Positions 1 to 7,848 of a DNA stretch of 53,322 nucleotides are shown piece after piece. Origin of the DNA: Micavibrio_B sp964633355 (lineage in GTDB: Bacteria; Pseudomonadota; Alphaproteobacteria; Micavibrionales; Micavibrionaceae); contig CAZWGO010000013.1 in assembly GCA_964633355.1 (NCBI GenBank), forward strand, positions 1 through 53,322, in the 5' to 3' direction. Made by a program: the position numbers and the translations under genes. The first letter of the stretch is position 1. Each line of letters begins with the position of its first letter. The notes under the pieces are model-generated. The model was not told the origin of the DNA and made no database searches. It worked only from the letters and a program-made list of their open reading frames with translations.

Positions 1-235
1 ACACCTGAATTGCCGCAAGACTGGGATGGTAGAAACACCTACGATCCGCAGGAAAAACCGCAAGATTGGGACGGCAAGAACAAGCCGGAAGCTTCTGCCG
101 ATCCGGTCCAACCTGTAACGCCGCCTTACACACCTGAACTGCCGCAAGATTGGGATGGTAGAAACACCTACGATCCGCAGGAAAGACCACAAGATTGGGA
201 CGGCAAGAACAAACCGGAAGCTTCTGTCGATATTT
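1..235 (+). repeat. 129-bp in-frame tandem repeat (about 1.8 copies)
   Basis: Bases 1-129 recur from 130 with only a few substitutions until about 228, where the second copy diverges. The period is a multiple of three, so the repeat is coding. Each copy contains an internal half-repeat encoding PQDWDG. The array may continue to the left of the window. Confidence 0.85.
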
Positions 236-402
236 TGGATATGGATGACGATTCAATTGAACATTTATTGCAAAGCAATTTTGGTTCAGCGGAGCCGAAA
301 TCCCATGTATCCGGCGCAGAGGCTTCTGTTCATTCAGCTCCTAATATGATTGGATTTGACGATACGCATCTCCAGATTAAAGCTACAAACGGCGATTTTT
401 AA
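1..402 (+). CDS. 3' end of a PQDWDG-repeat protein (partial)
   Basis: The frame is open from the first base, so the gene starts upstream of the window and only its last 133 residues are seen. I do not recognise the family. The visible part is built of a 129-bp (43-residue) tandem repeat beginning at 1 and 130. Each unit carries two copies of PQDWDG(R/K)N about 15 residues apart, giving four copies. The repeats are nearly identical at the DNA level, which suggests recent duplication. They are followed by a non-repetitive acidic tail (DMDDDS and onwards) that ends in NGDF. There is no hydrophobic segment in the visible part. A strong hairpin terminator follows the stop. The function cannot be inferred; the proline/tryptophan/aspartate repeats could be a surface or scaffold segment. 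Confidence 0.7.
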   Translation, partial: TPELPQDWDGRNTYDPQEKPQDWDGKNKPEASADPVQPVTPPYTPELPQDWDGRNTYDPQERPQDWDGKNKPEASVDILDMDDDSIEHLLQSNFGSAEPKSHVSGAEASVHSAPNMIGFDDTHLQIKATNGDF

Positions 403-417
403 TCTGATATCGCAAAT

Positions 418-447
418 AAAAACCCGCCATATGGCGGGGTTTTTTAT
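418..447 (+). terminator. Rho-independent terminator
   Basis: A CCCGCC / GGCGGG stem closes a short AT loop and is followed by a run of six T. An A-run precedes it, so it could also act on the other strand. It lies about 20 bases after the stop of the repeat-protein gene. The rest of the 403-560 gap holds no gene I can see. Confidence 0.85.
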
Positions 448-560
448 TCCTAAAACCGTCCAATATTCTAATTTGCCATGCGGCGTTTGGTTGTATTGTG
501 TAAGCGCGGAACTTTAAAGCCTGTCCAAATGTTTGTGTAAGTCAGAAATGGAGACAACCA

Positions 561-938
561 ATGCAGCGCAAAAATTTGATACTAATAATAATCGGAGCTA
601 TTGCTTTGATCGCGGTTACCGCGGGGGCCAGCGCTTATGTCACTCGCGACGTCATGAAACCTGAGAAAAAAGTTGAAAAAGTGGCGACAAAGAAAACGAC
701 CTCCGAGCAAATTAGCTGGAACGAGTCGCGTCAACAAGCTCAGCCACAGCCGCAGCAAGTTAAAAAATGCGATGACGGTAATATCGTCGGCGCAGGTATC
801 GGTGCCGCTGCTGGCGGACTCGTAGGAAACCAATTTGGCAAAGGTAAAGGAAATGACCTTGCCACGATCGGCGGTATTATCGTCGGCGGCACGGCAGGCC
901 ACCAGATGATCCCAACCCGCGGTGTTCTTTGCCGATAA
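561..938 (+). CDS. Glycine-zipper 2TM envelope protein
   Basis: A 125-residue protein. Residues 6-26 form a hydrophobic export or anchor segment. A charged and Gln/Pro-rich linker follows (about 30-68). Residues 74-113 are a glycine zipper rich in GxxxG spacing (GAGIGAAAGGLVGN), as in the Rickettsia 17-kDa antigen family, where such segments sit in the outer membrane or form a hydrophobic hairpin. Two cysteines (70 and 124) flank the zipper and could form a disulfide. The N-terminus lacks an evident lipobox, unlike the classical 17-kDa lipoproteins. ATG 561 is preceded by a GGAGA-type ribosome site. It stands alone between a terminator and a convergent gene. The precise role is unknown. Confidence 0.75.
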   Translation: MQRKNLILIIIGAIALIAVTAGASAYVTRDVMKPEKKVEKVATKKTTSEQISWNESRQQAQPQPQQVKKCDDGNIVGAGIGAAAGGLVGNQFGKGKGNDLATIGGIIVGGTAGHQMIPTRGVLCR

Positions 939-2255
939 TTATTGAGATGGCGTAACACGCCAGATTATATTTCCGACATCATCGGCGACAAGCAAGTCAC
1001 CGTTTTTGTTGACCTCAACACCGACCGGACGCCCTTGTGCATTACCTTCTTCATCTAAGAAGCCTGTCAAAATATCTTTTGGCATCCCAACGGGTTTCCC
1101 GTCTTTAAAGGCAATAAAGACAACTTTATAACCGCTAGGCGGATTGCGATTCCATGATCCGTGCTGGCCGATAAAAGCCCCATTCCGATACTCTTTTGGA
1201 AAAGCCTTGCCGTCATAAAACGTCAAACCAAGCGAAGCCGTGTGCGGGCCAAGCGCATAATCCGGCTTGATAGCCTTGGCGACCAGATCTGGATTTTGTG
1301 GCTTTACACGTTCATCGACATGCTGCCCCCAATAAGAGTAGGGCCAGCCATAAAAACCGTTTTCTTTTACCGATGTCATGTAATCAGGCACGAGATCGCT
1401 GCCCAGCTCATCGCGCTCGTTCACGACAGTCCATAATTCCTTACTACTGGGCTGAAAATCCATACCGACCGGATTGCGAAGGCCGGTTGCAAATAATTCT
1501 TTACTGCCTTTCGCAAGATCGACCCGCCAGATTGCCGCGCGCCCTTCTTCCTCTTTCATGCCGTTCTCTGCAACATTGCTGTTAGAGCCGACGGATACAT
1601 AAAGATATTTACCATCCTCACTTGCGACGATATTTTTTGTCCAGTGATGATTACGCGGGCCGCCCGGAAGGTCCGTAACTTTAATGCCTGTTGCCTTGAT
1701 TTCTGTTTCACCCTGATTGTAAGGAAATCTGACAATCGCATCCGCATTGGCGACATAGAAGTTATCGCCAACCAAAGCCATGCCAAATGGCGAATATAAA
1801 TCTTTCAGAAAAATGGTCTTTGTTTCAGCAACGCCGTCCTTGTCGGCATCCCGAAGAAGCGTAATGCGGTTGGCGCTTTCCGTGCCCGCTCCTGCGCGCT
1901 TCATGACCTTGCCCTGAACAAAGCCTTTGATACTTCTTCCGTCTTCGCCCTTGGGAGGCTTGTTACTTTCAGCAACCAATACATCTCCATTCGGCAATGT
2001 ATAAATCCATCTTGGGTGATCGAGGTCCTTGGCAAAGGCATTAATGGTAAAACCTTTAACAGCTTTAGGCTTTTCCCCGTTTTGCCAGCCGATGGCTTTG
2101 GCAATTTTAACAGTCGGAATTAAACTCTTTACAGGCTGCACGAGTTTTGGATTGGGTCCCGTGACATCTTCAACTGAAAGTGTCGCTTCTTCGGCCAACA
2201 CAAGGCCGCCCATCGAAAAAGCCAGGATAGACGTGAATAATAAAATCTTTTTCAT
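939..2255 (-). CDS. PQQ-dependent sugar dehydrogenase-like beta-propeller, exported
   Basis: A 438-residue protein of the soluble aldose/sorbosone dehydrogenase family, which oxidises sugars in the periplasm with pyrroloquinoline quinone as cofactor. I chose the ATG at 2255 because it gives a clean signal peptide (MKKILLFTSILAF, cleavage near VLA-EEA) and overlaps the msrA stop as ATGA. An upstream in-frame start at 2288 would bury the signal peptide. Propeller motifs seen include HPRWIYTLPNGDVLVAES, PRNHHWTKNI, GLRNPVGMDF and GQHGSWNRNP; the His-containing ones match the family's active-site regions. No PQQ synthesis genes are in the window, so the cofactor and substrate are inferred. It is the last gene of a minus-strand set with msrA and msrB. 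Confidence 0.85.
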   Translation of the reverse strand: MKKILLFTSILAFSMGGLVLAEEATLSVEDVTGPNPKLVQPVKSLIPTVKIAKAIGWQNGEKPKAVKGFTINAFAKDLDHPRWIYTLPNGDVLVAESNKPPKGEDGRSIKGFVQGKVMKRAGAGTESANRITLLRDADKDGVAETKTIFLKDLYSPFGMALVGDNFYVANADAIVRFPYNQGETEIKATGIKVTDLPGGPRNHHWTKNIVASEDGKYLYVSVGSNSNVAENGMKEEEGRAAIWRVDLAKGSKELFATGLRNPVGMDFQPSSKELWTVVNERDELGSDLVPDYMTSVKENGFYGWPYSYWGQHVDERVKPQNPDLVAKAIKPDYALGPHTASLGLTFYDGKAFPKEYRNGAFIGQHGSWNRNPPSGYKVVFIAFKDGKPVGMPKDILTGFLDEEGNAQGRPVGVEVNKNGDLLVADDVGNIIWRVTPSQ

Positions 2256-2749
2256 GCCATTTTCCAATCCGGACGCACCCAGTGGCAAGTATAGCCACTG
2301 GGATTTTTGATTAAATAATCCTGATGGTAATCTTCCGCTTCGTAAAATTTAGACGCAGGCGTCACTTCCGTGACAATTTTGCCCGGCCATTTGCCCGACG
2401 CATTCGCAGCCTCAATGACTTTCTCTGCCGTTTCTTTCTGCTCGTCGCTTAGATAAAAAATCGCCGAGCGATATTGGGACCCGATATCATTCCCTTGCCG
2501 GTTAGCCGTTGTCGGATCGTGGAGCTGAAAGAAGTAATGGAGAATTTTCTCGAAGCTGATTTTTTCCGGATCGAATGTAATTTCAATGGATTCCGCATGA
2601 CCGGTTTTGCCGGTCGTCATGTCTTTATATGTCGGATCGGGAAAGTTACCGCCCGTATAGCCGACCCTCGTATCGATAACGCCCGGGATTTTGCGGATCA
2701 GATCTTCCATTCCCCAAAAACAGCCGCCGGCCAGAATTGCCTTTTCCAT
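2252..2749 (-). CDS. msrA: Peptide methionine (S)-S-oxide reductase MsrA
   Basis: A 165-residue enzyme that reduces the S epimer of methionine sulfoxide in proteins. The GGCFWGME motif at residues 8-15 carries the catalytic Cys10, and the family segments GHAESIEITFDP, DIGSQYRS and EDYHQDYL are present. The length is that of the short, cytoplasmic MsrA form with no signal peptide. A second cysteine near the C-terminus (YTCHW) is a candidate resolving residue. Its stop overlaps the start of the PQQ dehydrogenase gene (ATGA), and msrB ends just 2 bases upstream, so the three are very likely co-transcribed and translationally coupled. Confidence 0.95.
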   Translation of the reverse strand: MEKAILAGGCFWGMEDLIRKIPGVIDTRVGYTGGNFPDPTYKDMTTGKTGHAESIEITFDPEKISFEKILHYFFQLHDPTTANRQGNDIGSQYRSAIFYLSDEQKETAEKVIEAANASGKWPGKIVTEVTPASKFYEAEDYHQDYLIKNPSGYTCHWVRPDWKMA

Positions 2750-2751
2750 CT

Positions 2752-3198
2752 TTATTTCCCTTCGAATAATTCCAGATAATCACCATATCCTTCAGCTTCC
2801 AATTGATCGACAGGCACAAATTTCAGCGACGCCGAATTTATGCAATATCGAAGGCCGCCCGCATCGCGTGGGCCGTCCGGAAACACATGACCGAGATGGG
2901 AATCTGCATGTTGCGATCTGACCTCGATACGTTCCATGCCATGACTTCTATCTGCATGCTCGATAACGTTCTCCGACACCAATGGCTTGGTAAAGCTCGG
3001 CCAGCCGCAGCCGGAATCGAATTTATCCATGGACGTAAATAACGGCTCGCCGGAAACAATATCAACATACAGGCCTTTTTCGTGATGATCCCAGAATTCA
3101 TTCCGGAACGGCGGCTCTGTCGCGCTTTCCTGCGTCACGCGGCGTTGTAATTCATTCAGTCCCTCGATAACGCTTTGGTCTTTGCAATAAGCTTTCAT
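2752..3198 (-). CDS. msrB: Peptide methionine (R)-S-oxide reductase MsrB, zinc-less form
   Basis: A 148-residue partner of MsrA that reduces the R epimer. Motifs seen are SGCGWPSF (resolving Cys64), HLGHVFPDGP and RYCINSASL (catalytic Cys119). The two CxxC pairs that bind structural zinc in E. coli MsrB are absent: the equivalents read KGLYVDIVSG and RSQHADSHLGH. This places it in the zinc-free subgroup. It has no signal peptide, so it should be cytoplasmic. It is spaced 2 bp from msrA and 32 bp from the K+ channel gene upstream. Confidence 0.95.
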   Translation of the reverse strand: MKAYCKDQSVIEGLNELQRRVTQESATEPPFRNEFWDHHEKGLYVDIVSGEPLFTSMDKFDSGCGWPSFTKPLVSENVIEHADRSHGMERIEVRSQHADSHLGHVFPDGPRDAGGLRYCINSASLKFVPVDQLEAEGYGDYLELFEGK

Positions 3199-3230
3199 TA
3201 TTCTCTCCGATGCTAAAGAGAAATAGATTT

Positions 3231-4265
3231 CTAAGCAGCTTTTTCCAGAGGTGGATTGGGCGTAATTAAAAGCAGGGTATCATCTTTTTGAATGACATAG
3301 CTGGTCCGTTCTGAAAACGGGATATCGATTCCCTTGCTATAAACATGAACGATGACTTCATGGGTAATTTGCGCCATGGTCTTGCCTACTTCCGCCGCAT
3401 TTGCCCGCCGCTCGACCAGCTCCATATGTCCGCCCATCGACATGATGTCTGACAAAAACGGTGCGGCATGGTTCGTGCTGATGGCATTGGCCAACAGATA
3501 CCCGCCCATAAGTGGCGGCGATATGATTGTATCGGCCCCACCCTGTTTGGCCAGCTTGATATTTTCTTCATTGCGGATGCTGGCAATAATCCTGATGCTG
3601 GACGACAAGCTACGCAGTGTCAGGACCACTAAAATCGTCGTATCGTCTCTTCCCGTGCTAACGATGACTGCTCTCGACTTTTGCACACAAGCTTTAACCA
3701 ACAGCTCTTCGCTGGCAGCATCGCCAAGTAGTCCGATATAGCCGGTATCTGCCGCTAATTGTACACGCTCCTCTCGCGCATCAATGGCGACGATTTGCGA
3801 TGGCGGTGTGCCCTTGGCCACGCTTTCCTGCGCGGCGATCCATCCGCTATGGCCGAAGCCGCATAAAACGACATGACCTTGCAGATTTTCCTGAAGCTTT
3901 CTCATACGGTAATCCTCCACGATTTTTTGAATAACAAATTCATAGGCGGTGCCTAGAAATATAAACCAGATAAAAAGCCGGATCGGCGTCACGGCGAATG
4001 CATCTATCAAACGGGCGCTATCGCTAACCGGAACGATGTCGCCATACCCTACCGTTGTGACCGTCACCATGGCAAAATAAATAATATCGGTAAATGTGAT
4101 ATGACCGTCGATATGATCGCGCAAGCCTTCACGGTCGATCCAGAAAATCGCCATGACGAATGCCAAGAGCGCCAATACGATAAAGCCACGCCATAAAAGA
4201 GTCTTTTTAACCGTATTGCCTGATCCAAAATAAAGAATACGCCCACTATGCGACAGCCTTATCAT
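3231..4265 (-). CDS. Two-TM potassium channel with RCK (TrkA-N) domain
   Basis: A 344-residue inner-membrane protein. Residues 24-42 are TM1, 60-77 form the pore helix and selectivity filter (TVGYGD at 71-76), and about 91-112 are TM2. A Rossmann-type RCK domain follows, starting at HVVLCGFGHSG (nucleotide-binding GxGxxG at 136-141), and a C-terminal TrkA-C-like part runs from about 260. This is the layout of MthK/Kch-type ligand-gated K+ channels. It starts one base before the asnB stop, so it is the second gene of a minus-strand operon. The channel's ligand cannot be told from the sequence. The association with methionine sulfoxide reductases hints at stress-linked K+ control, but that is inference. 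Confidence 0.9.
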   Translation of the reverse strand: MIRLSHSGRILYFGSGNTVKKTLLWRGFIVLALLAFVMAIFWIDREGLRDHIDGHITFTDIIYFAMVTVTTVGYGDIVPVSDSARLIDAFAVTPIRLFIWFIFLGTAYEFVIQKIVEDYRMRKLQENLQGHVVLCGFGHSGWIAAQESVAKGTPPSQIVAIDAREERVQLAADTGYIGLLGDAASEELLVKACVQKSRAVIVSTGRDDTTILVVLTLRSLSSSIRIIASIRNEENIKLAKQGGADTIISPPLMGGYLLANAISTNHAAPFLSDIMSMGGHMELVERRANAAEVGKTMAQITHEVIVHVYSKGIDIPFSERTSYVIQKDDTLLLITPNPPLEKAA

Positions 4266-4266
4266 C

Positions 4267-6153
4267 TCATGATCCTTTCAACCATTGCGACAGGACGATC
4301 GTATAGAAAAGCGCCAAGCCGTTTTCACGACGTCCATTAACATGATCGTCATAAAAATCCTGTAATCTGGAGGAATCAAATATACCGCCGCTATTGGCAA
4401 TCGCATCTTGCGCAAAACTCCCCAGACTTCCGCCCATCCATTTCGACACCGGCACGCTAAATCCACGCTTTTTCTCGGTGAATAAAAATTCAGGCAGACG
4501 TTCTTTTTGAGCGACGCGGATCATTTTTTTCTTCACATTCATAAAATCGAGCTTCAGGTGATCTGGCAGGCTGGCGGCAAAATCGACCATACGAATGTCA
4601 AGAAGCGGCGCCCGCGCTTCCAGCGAATTCGCCATCGTCGCGCGGTCGGCCTTGACCATTACGGAATCGACCAGCCATGTTTTGGTATCGACATACAAAG
4701 CGCGATAGAGAGCTGATAAATGTTTCGCTTTTTCAAAATGCGGCGCGAAATCGGCATAGACCTCTTCCCAGCTAAAACCCTCAGCAAACTCTTCCGAGAA
4801 TAAATTCTGCCATGCCGTGTCCGCCATCGTCAGACGCCATGAAAAATGCGCACGGCCCTCATCGAGCGATACCCCGCGCAGAAATTGACGCAGCTTGAAA
4901 GAAAGACTCATGCGCTTTTGCCCGGCAGGAAGATTTCGATCCGCCGCCGTATAAATTTTCTTCCAGATCGAATTCGGCAAGGCCCAGTTGACGCCTCTGC
5001 GCATACGGTTGGCTACATAGGTTGGATATCCGGCAAATAATTCATCGCCGCCATCGCCCGTCAAAACCATTTTTACATGCTTGCGCGTTTCCTGCGCGAG
5101 CATATAGGTCGGGATAAAGGAGACATCCGCCAAAGGCTCCTGCCCCATTTTGGAAAGAATTTTACCGAGATCGAAAGTATCAGGATCGAGACGGAATGTC
5201 GTGTGATGCGTACCGAAATGCTTTGCACTGCGCGCTGCCAGACTTGACTCGTCGTATTCGGTTTCCTGAAAGCCGATACTGAATGTTTTTGTCTGCTCCG
5301 CACCAATGGCTTTCACCATCGACGCCAGCACAGAATTTGAATCCAGACCACCGCTTAAGAACAAACCATAGGGCACATCGGCGCGGCAGCGAATCTTCGT
5401 CGCATCGTCGAGAATTTTATTAAACTCATAAGAGGCTTCTTCGATGGAGGTAAAATGACGTTTATTCTCATAGGATTTAACAAGGTCTTTATAGCACCAT
5501 GTTTTGACGCTGCCACCTTCAGTCACCACCATTGCATGCGCCGGTAAAAGACGTTTAATCCCCTTCCAGACCGTTTCCGCGCCTGTCGTATAACCGAGCA
5601 CTAGAAATTTGCGGATAGAGGATTCATTACGCGATTTATCGACTTGCGGATTGCCGAGCAAACCCGACGGCTCTGACGCAAAAGCAAAACCATCCCCGCC
5701 AAGCATAGAATAGAACATTGGTTTTTTTCCAATCGGGTCGCGGGCCAGGAATAAATTTCTTTCCGTTTTGTCCCAAATGGCAAAGGCGAACATTCCGATA
5801 AATCTATTCAGGCAATCATGCCCCCATTGCTTATAGGATTCGATCACGACTTCCGTGTCGCCTTGCGTCTTAAATGAAACACCCTTGGCTTCCAGTTCGG
5901 CGCGAAGTTCGATGTAATTATAAATCTCGCCATTAAAGACAATCGTATATCGCCCTGACATGTCGTGGAGCGGCTGGTCGTTCTTCGGTGATAGATCGAT
6001 AATGGCAAGACGGCGGTGACACAGGCCTATAGAACCGTCCTGCCAGACATCGTCCGCATCCGGCCCGCGATGGGCAATGCCGCTATTCATGGATCTCAGG
6101 ACATTTAAATCCGTATTTCCTGAAAAATTAAGCCAGCCGGCAATTCCGCACAT
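4267..6153 (-). CDS. asnB: Glutamine-hydrolysing asparagine synthetase family (AsnB-like)
   Basis: A 628-residue two-domain amidotransferase. The N-terminal class II glutaminase domain starts with the nucleophile Cys2 (MCGIAGW) and has HRGPDADD (28-35) and FNGEIYNY (73-80). The synthetase domain carries the ATP PP-loop SGGLDS (267-272) and TGDGGDELFAGYP. It makes asparagine from aspartate, ATP and glutamine. Paralogues of this size and type often sit in polysaccharide clusters and amidate sugars or peptides, so the substrate is not certain. It is the first gene of the minus-strand set and diverges from an envelope glycosyltransferase operon 101 bp away. Confidence 0.88.
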   Translation of the reverse strand: MCGIAGWLNFSGNTDLNVLRSMNSGIAHRGPDADDVWQDGSIGLCHRRLAIIDLSPKNDQPLHDMSGRYTIVFNGEIYNYIELRAELEAKGVSFKTQGDTEVVIESYKQWGHDCLNRFIGMFAFAIWDKTERNLFLARDPIGKKPMFYSMLGGDGFAFASEPSGLLGNPQVDKSRNESSIRKFLVLGYTTGAETVWKGIKRLLPAHAMVVTEGGSVKTWCYKDLVKSYENKRHFTSIEEASYEFNKILDDATKIRCRADVPYGLFLSGGLDSNSVLASMVKAIGAEQTKTFSIGFQETEYDESSLAARSAKHFGTHHTTFRLDPDTFDLGKILSKMGQEPLADVSFIPTYMLAQETRKHVKMVLTGDGGDELFAGYPTYVANRMRRGVNWALPNSIWKKIYTAADRNLPAGQKRMSLSFKLRQFLRGVSLDEGRAHFSWRLTMADTAWQNLFSEEFAEGFSWEEVYADFAPHFEKAKHLSALYRALYVDTKTWLVDSVMVKADRATMANSLEARAPLLDIRMVDFAASLPDHLKLDFMNVKKKMIRVAQKERLPEFLFTEKKRGFSVPVSKWMGGSLGSFAQDAIANSGGIFDSSRLQDFYDDHVNGRRENGLALFYTIVLSQWLKGS

Positions 6154-6177
6154 ATTTCAAGCCTTTGATTACCTTGA

Positions 6178-6207
6178 TATATAACGATTGGATCAGCGCT
6201 AAATCAA
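6178..6207 (-). promoter_or_regulatory. Candidate sigma-70 type promoter for the asnB operon
   Basis: On the minus strand a TTGATT box (6202-6207) is followed after 18 bases by TATATA (6178-6183). The start codon of asnB lies 24 bases downstream of the -10. Each box matches 4 of 6 consensus bases. This is motif matching by eye only. The 101-bp gap must also hold the promoter for the divergent operon; a TATAAA near 6243 is the only candidate I see there. Confidence 0.35.
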
Positions 6208-6254
6208 GCGAGATTTCAGTAGCAAGATTTTGAGCGCAGCTTTATAAAATCCTC

Positions 6255-6818
6255 ATGAAAAAAAATATTTCTCTTTTGCTTGGCATTTTCGCGGCGATTG
6301 CCGTTATTACCCTACTTCTGGACTTCCAGATCAAACCGCGCGTCAGGACAATCGACGATATCGCAGATAATAATAGTCTGCCCGTCAGGATGGCGCCCGA
6401 TTTTGAATTTACCGATATTAAAGGCCGCAAAAATAATCTGTCGGACTTTAAAGGCAAAATCGTCATTCTTCATTTCTGGGCGACCTGGTGCCCACCTTGC
6501 GTCAAGGAATTCCCGAAACTCGCCGCGATGGAAGATAACTTCGAGGACGATGTCATCGTTTTAGCCCTGTCATCAGATAAAAGCGAAGACATTATCAAGG
6601 CCTTCGTGACAGACTCCTCCCCTGCTTCGGAAAATCTGCCCGGCTTTTATACGATATGGGATAAAAGCCGCGCCATTACCCATGATCTTTACCAGACATT
6701 TTCCTATCCCGAGACGATCATCATCGACCGCAAAGGCGGCATGGTTCGTAAAATCGCCGGTGATGTCGACTGGACCTCGCCGGAAATGACGTCCTATTTA
6801 CAGGACATCATGAAGTGA
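6255..6818 (+). CDS. Membrane-anchored TlpA-like thioredoxin
   Basis: A 187-residue protein. Residues 4-22 form an N-terminal membrane anchor or signal. A thioredoxin fold follows, with WATWCPPC carrying the redox pair Cys79/Cys82 and a cis-proline region at FSYPETIII. TlpA/ResA-type proteins face the periplasm and reduce disulfides, often for cytochrome c or Cu centre assembly. It is unusual to find it as the first gene of a glycosyltransferase operon: the next gene overlaps its stop by ATGA. It might keep a cysteine-bearing envelope enzyme reduced, or its location may be a matter of promoter sharing. Confidence 0.9.
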   Translation: MKKNISLLLGIFAAIAVITLLLDFQIKPRVRTIDDIADNNSLPVRMAPDFEFTDIKGRKNNLSDFKGKIVILHFWATWCPPCVKEFPKLAAMEDNFEDDVIVLALSSDKSEDIIKAFVTDSSPASENLPGFYTIWDKSRAITHDLYQTFSYPETIIIDRKGGMVRKIAGDVDWTSPEMTSYLQDIMK

Positions 6819-7537
6819 ATGAGGCGATTACCATCGTGATCCCGGCTCTTAACGAAGAAGATAATATTGCTTCCTTGTTGAATGATATTCTTTTACTTCG
6901 TGATTGCCCGATCCATGAAATTATTGTCGTAGATGATGGAAGTACCGATCAAACCGCCGCAACCGTTCAGGCAATTAAATCCAGCGATACCCGCATTCGC
7001 CTGCTTCGCCATTCAAACCGTGCCGGTCAAAGCGCAAGCCTCTGGACAGGTATCGAAGCCGCCACATCTGCACTGATCGTAACCATGGATGGCGACGGTC
7101 AGAACGATCCCGCCGATATTCCTCTCCTCTATAAAAAATGGCAGCAAACGCCGACATCGGCAATGCTGCTTATCGCCGGACAACGTACAAAGCGCATGGA
7201 TAATCTATTGAAGAAATTCACCTCCCGCACTGGCAATGCGATTCGTAACTTCCTCCTCAAGGACGGTGTCGGCGATACCGGCTGTAGCTTGAAACTATTC
7301 CGCCGCGAAGATTATCTGCGTCTGCCCTTTTTCAATCATATGCACCGCTTTCTGCCCGCCCTTTTTCTGCGCGAACAGGGGGAGATCATACTTGCAGAAG
7401 TCTCTCACCGTCCGCGTCGAAACGGCGTGTCGAAATATGGCTTTTGGGACCGGCTTTGGGCTGGAATTTTCGATGTTTTTGGTGTCTTATGGCTGAAAGC
7501 GCGCAGGCGCCGGAAAATTATAATCACGGAAGAATAA
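6815..7537 (+). CDS. Family 2 glycosyltransferase (polyprenyl-phosphate sugar type)
   Basis: A 240-residue GT-A enzyme of the dolichyl-phosphate mannose synthase/ArnC group. It shows IVIPALNEEDNI at the N-terminus, VVDDGSTDQT (nucleotide binding) and TMDGDGQNDP (the metal-binding Asp motif). It should load a sugar from a nucleotide donor onto undecaprenyl phosphate at the inner face of the membrane. It has no C-terminal transmembrane pair like that of ArnC, so it is probably peripheral. Start and stop both overlap neighbours (ATGA and TAATG), giving tight translational coupling to the LAB_N and GT39 genes that probably transport and use the lipid-linked sugar. Confidence 0.9.
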   Translation: MNEAITIVIPALNEEDNIASLLNDILLLRDCPIHEIIVVDDGSTDQTAATVQAIKSSDTRIRLLRHSNRAGQSASLWTGIEAATSALIVTMDGDGQNDPADIPLLYKKWQQTPTSAMLLIAGQRTKRMDNLLKKFTSRTGNAIRNFLLKDGVGDTGCSLKLFRREDYLRLPFFNHMHRFLPALFLREQGEIILAEVSHRPRRNGVSKYGFWDRLWAGIFDVFGVLWLKARRRRKIIITEE

Positions 7538-7848
7538 TGTTTTCCCAGCATCTAATGAATATTTTCTCGTCTTTCGACACATGGGTTATGGTCGGTCTTT
7601 TTGGGCAATTCATGTTCACGATGCGCTTCGTCGTTCAATGGGTCGCTTCGGAAAAAGCGCGCAAAAGCGTTATCCCTATTTCTTTCTGGTTTTTTAGTCT
7701 CGCCGGCGGCTCTATCGTTTTTGCCTATGCCATCCATAAAGCCGATCCTGTTTTTATCATCGGGCAAGGCATGGGATTGTTGATATATTTACGCAATATC
7801 CACTTCATCATTGCCGAACGGCGCAAAGCGGTCTTTTCATCTATATGA
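7537..7848 (+). CDS. LAB_N (lipid A biosynthesis N-terminal) domain protein
   Basis: A 103-residue membrane protein with three or so hydrophobic helices and the family segment RFVVQWVASEKARKSVIP. The start at 7537 overlaps the GT2 stop as TAATG. A longer upstream reading from 7444 would overlap the GT2 gene extensively and is not needed. Stand-alone LAB_N proteins are typically encoded between a GT2 and a GT39 gene, and the domain resembles small SMR-fold transporters. A role in flipping the lipid-linked sugar is therefore plausible, but not shown here. Confidence 0.85.
   Translation: MFSQHLMNIFSSFDTWVMVGLFGQFMFTMRFVVQWVASEKARKSVIPISFWFFSLAGGSIVFAYAIHKADPVFIIGQGMGLLIYLRNIHFIIAERRKAVFSSI

Noticed and set aside
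1..235. The repeat array as a CRISPR
   Set aside because: The repeats are in frame, contiguous and coding, with no unique spacers.
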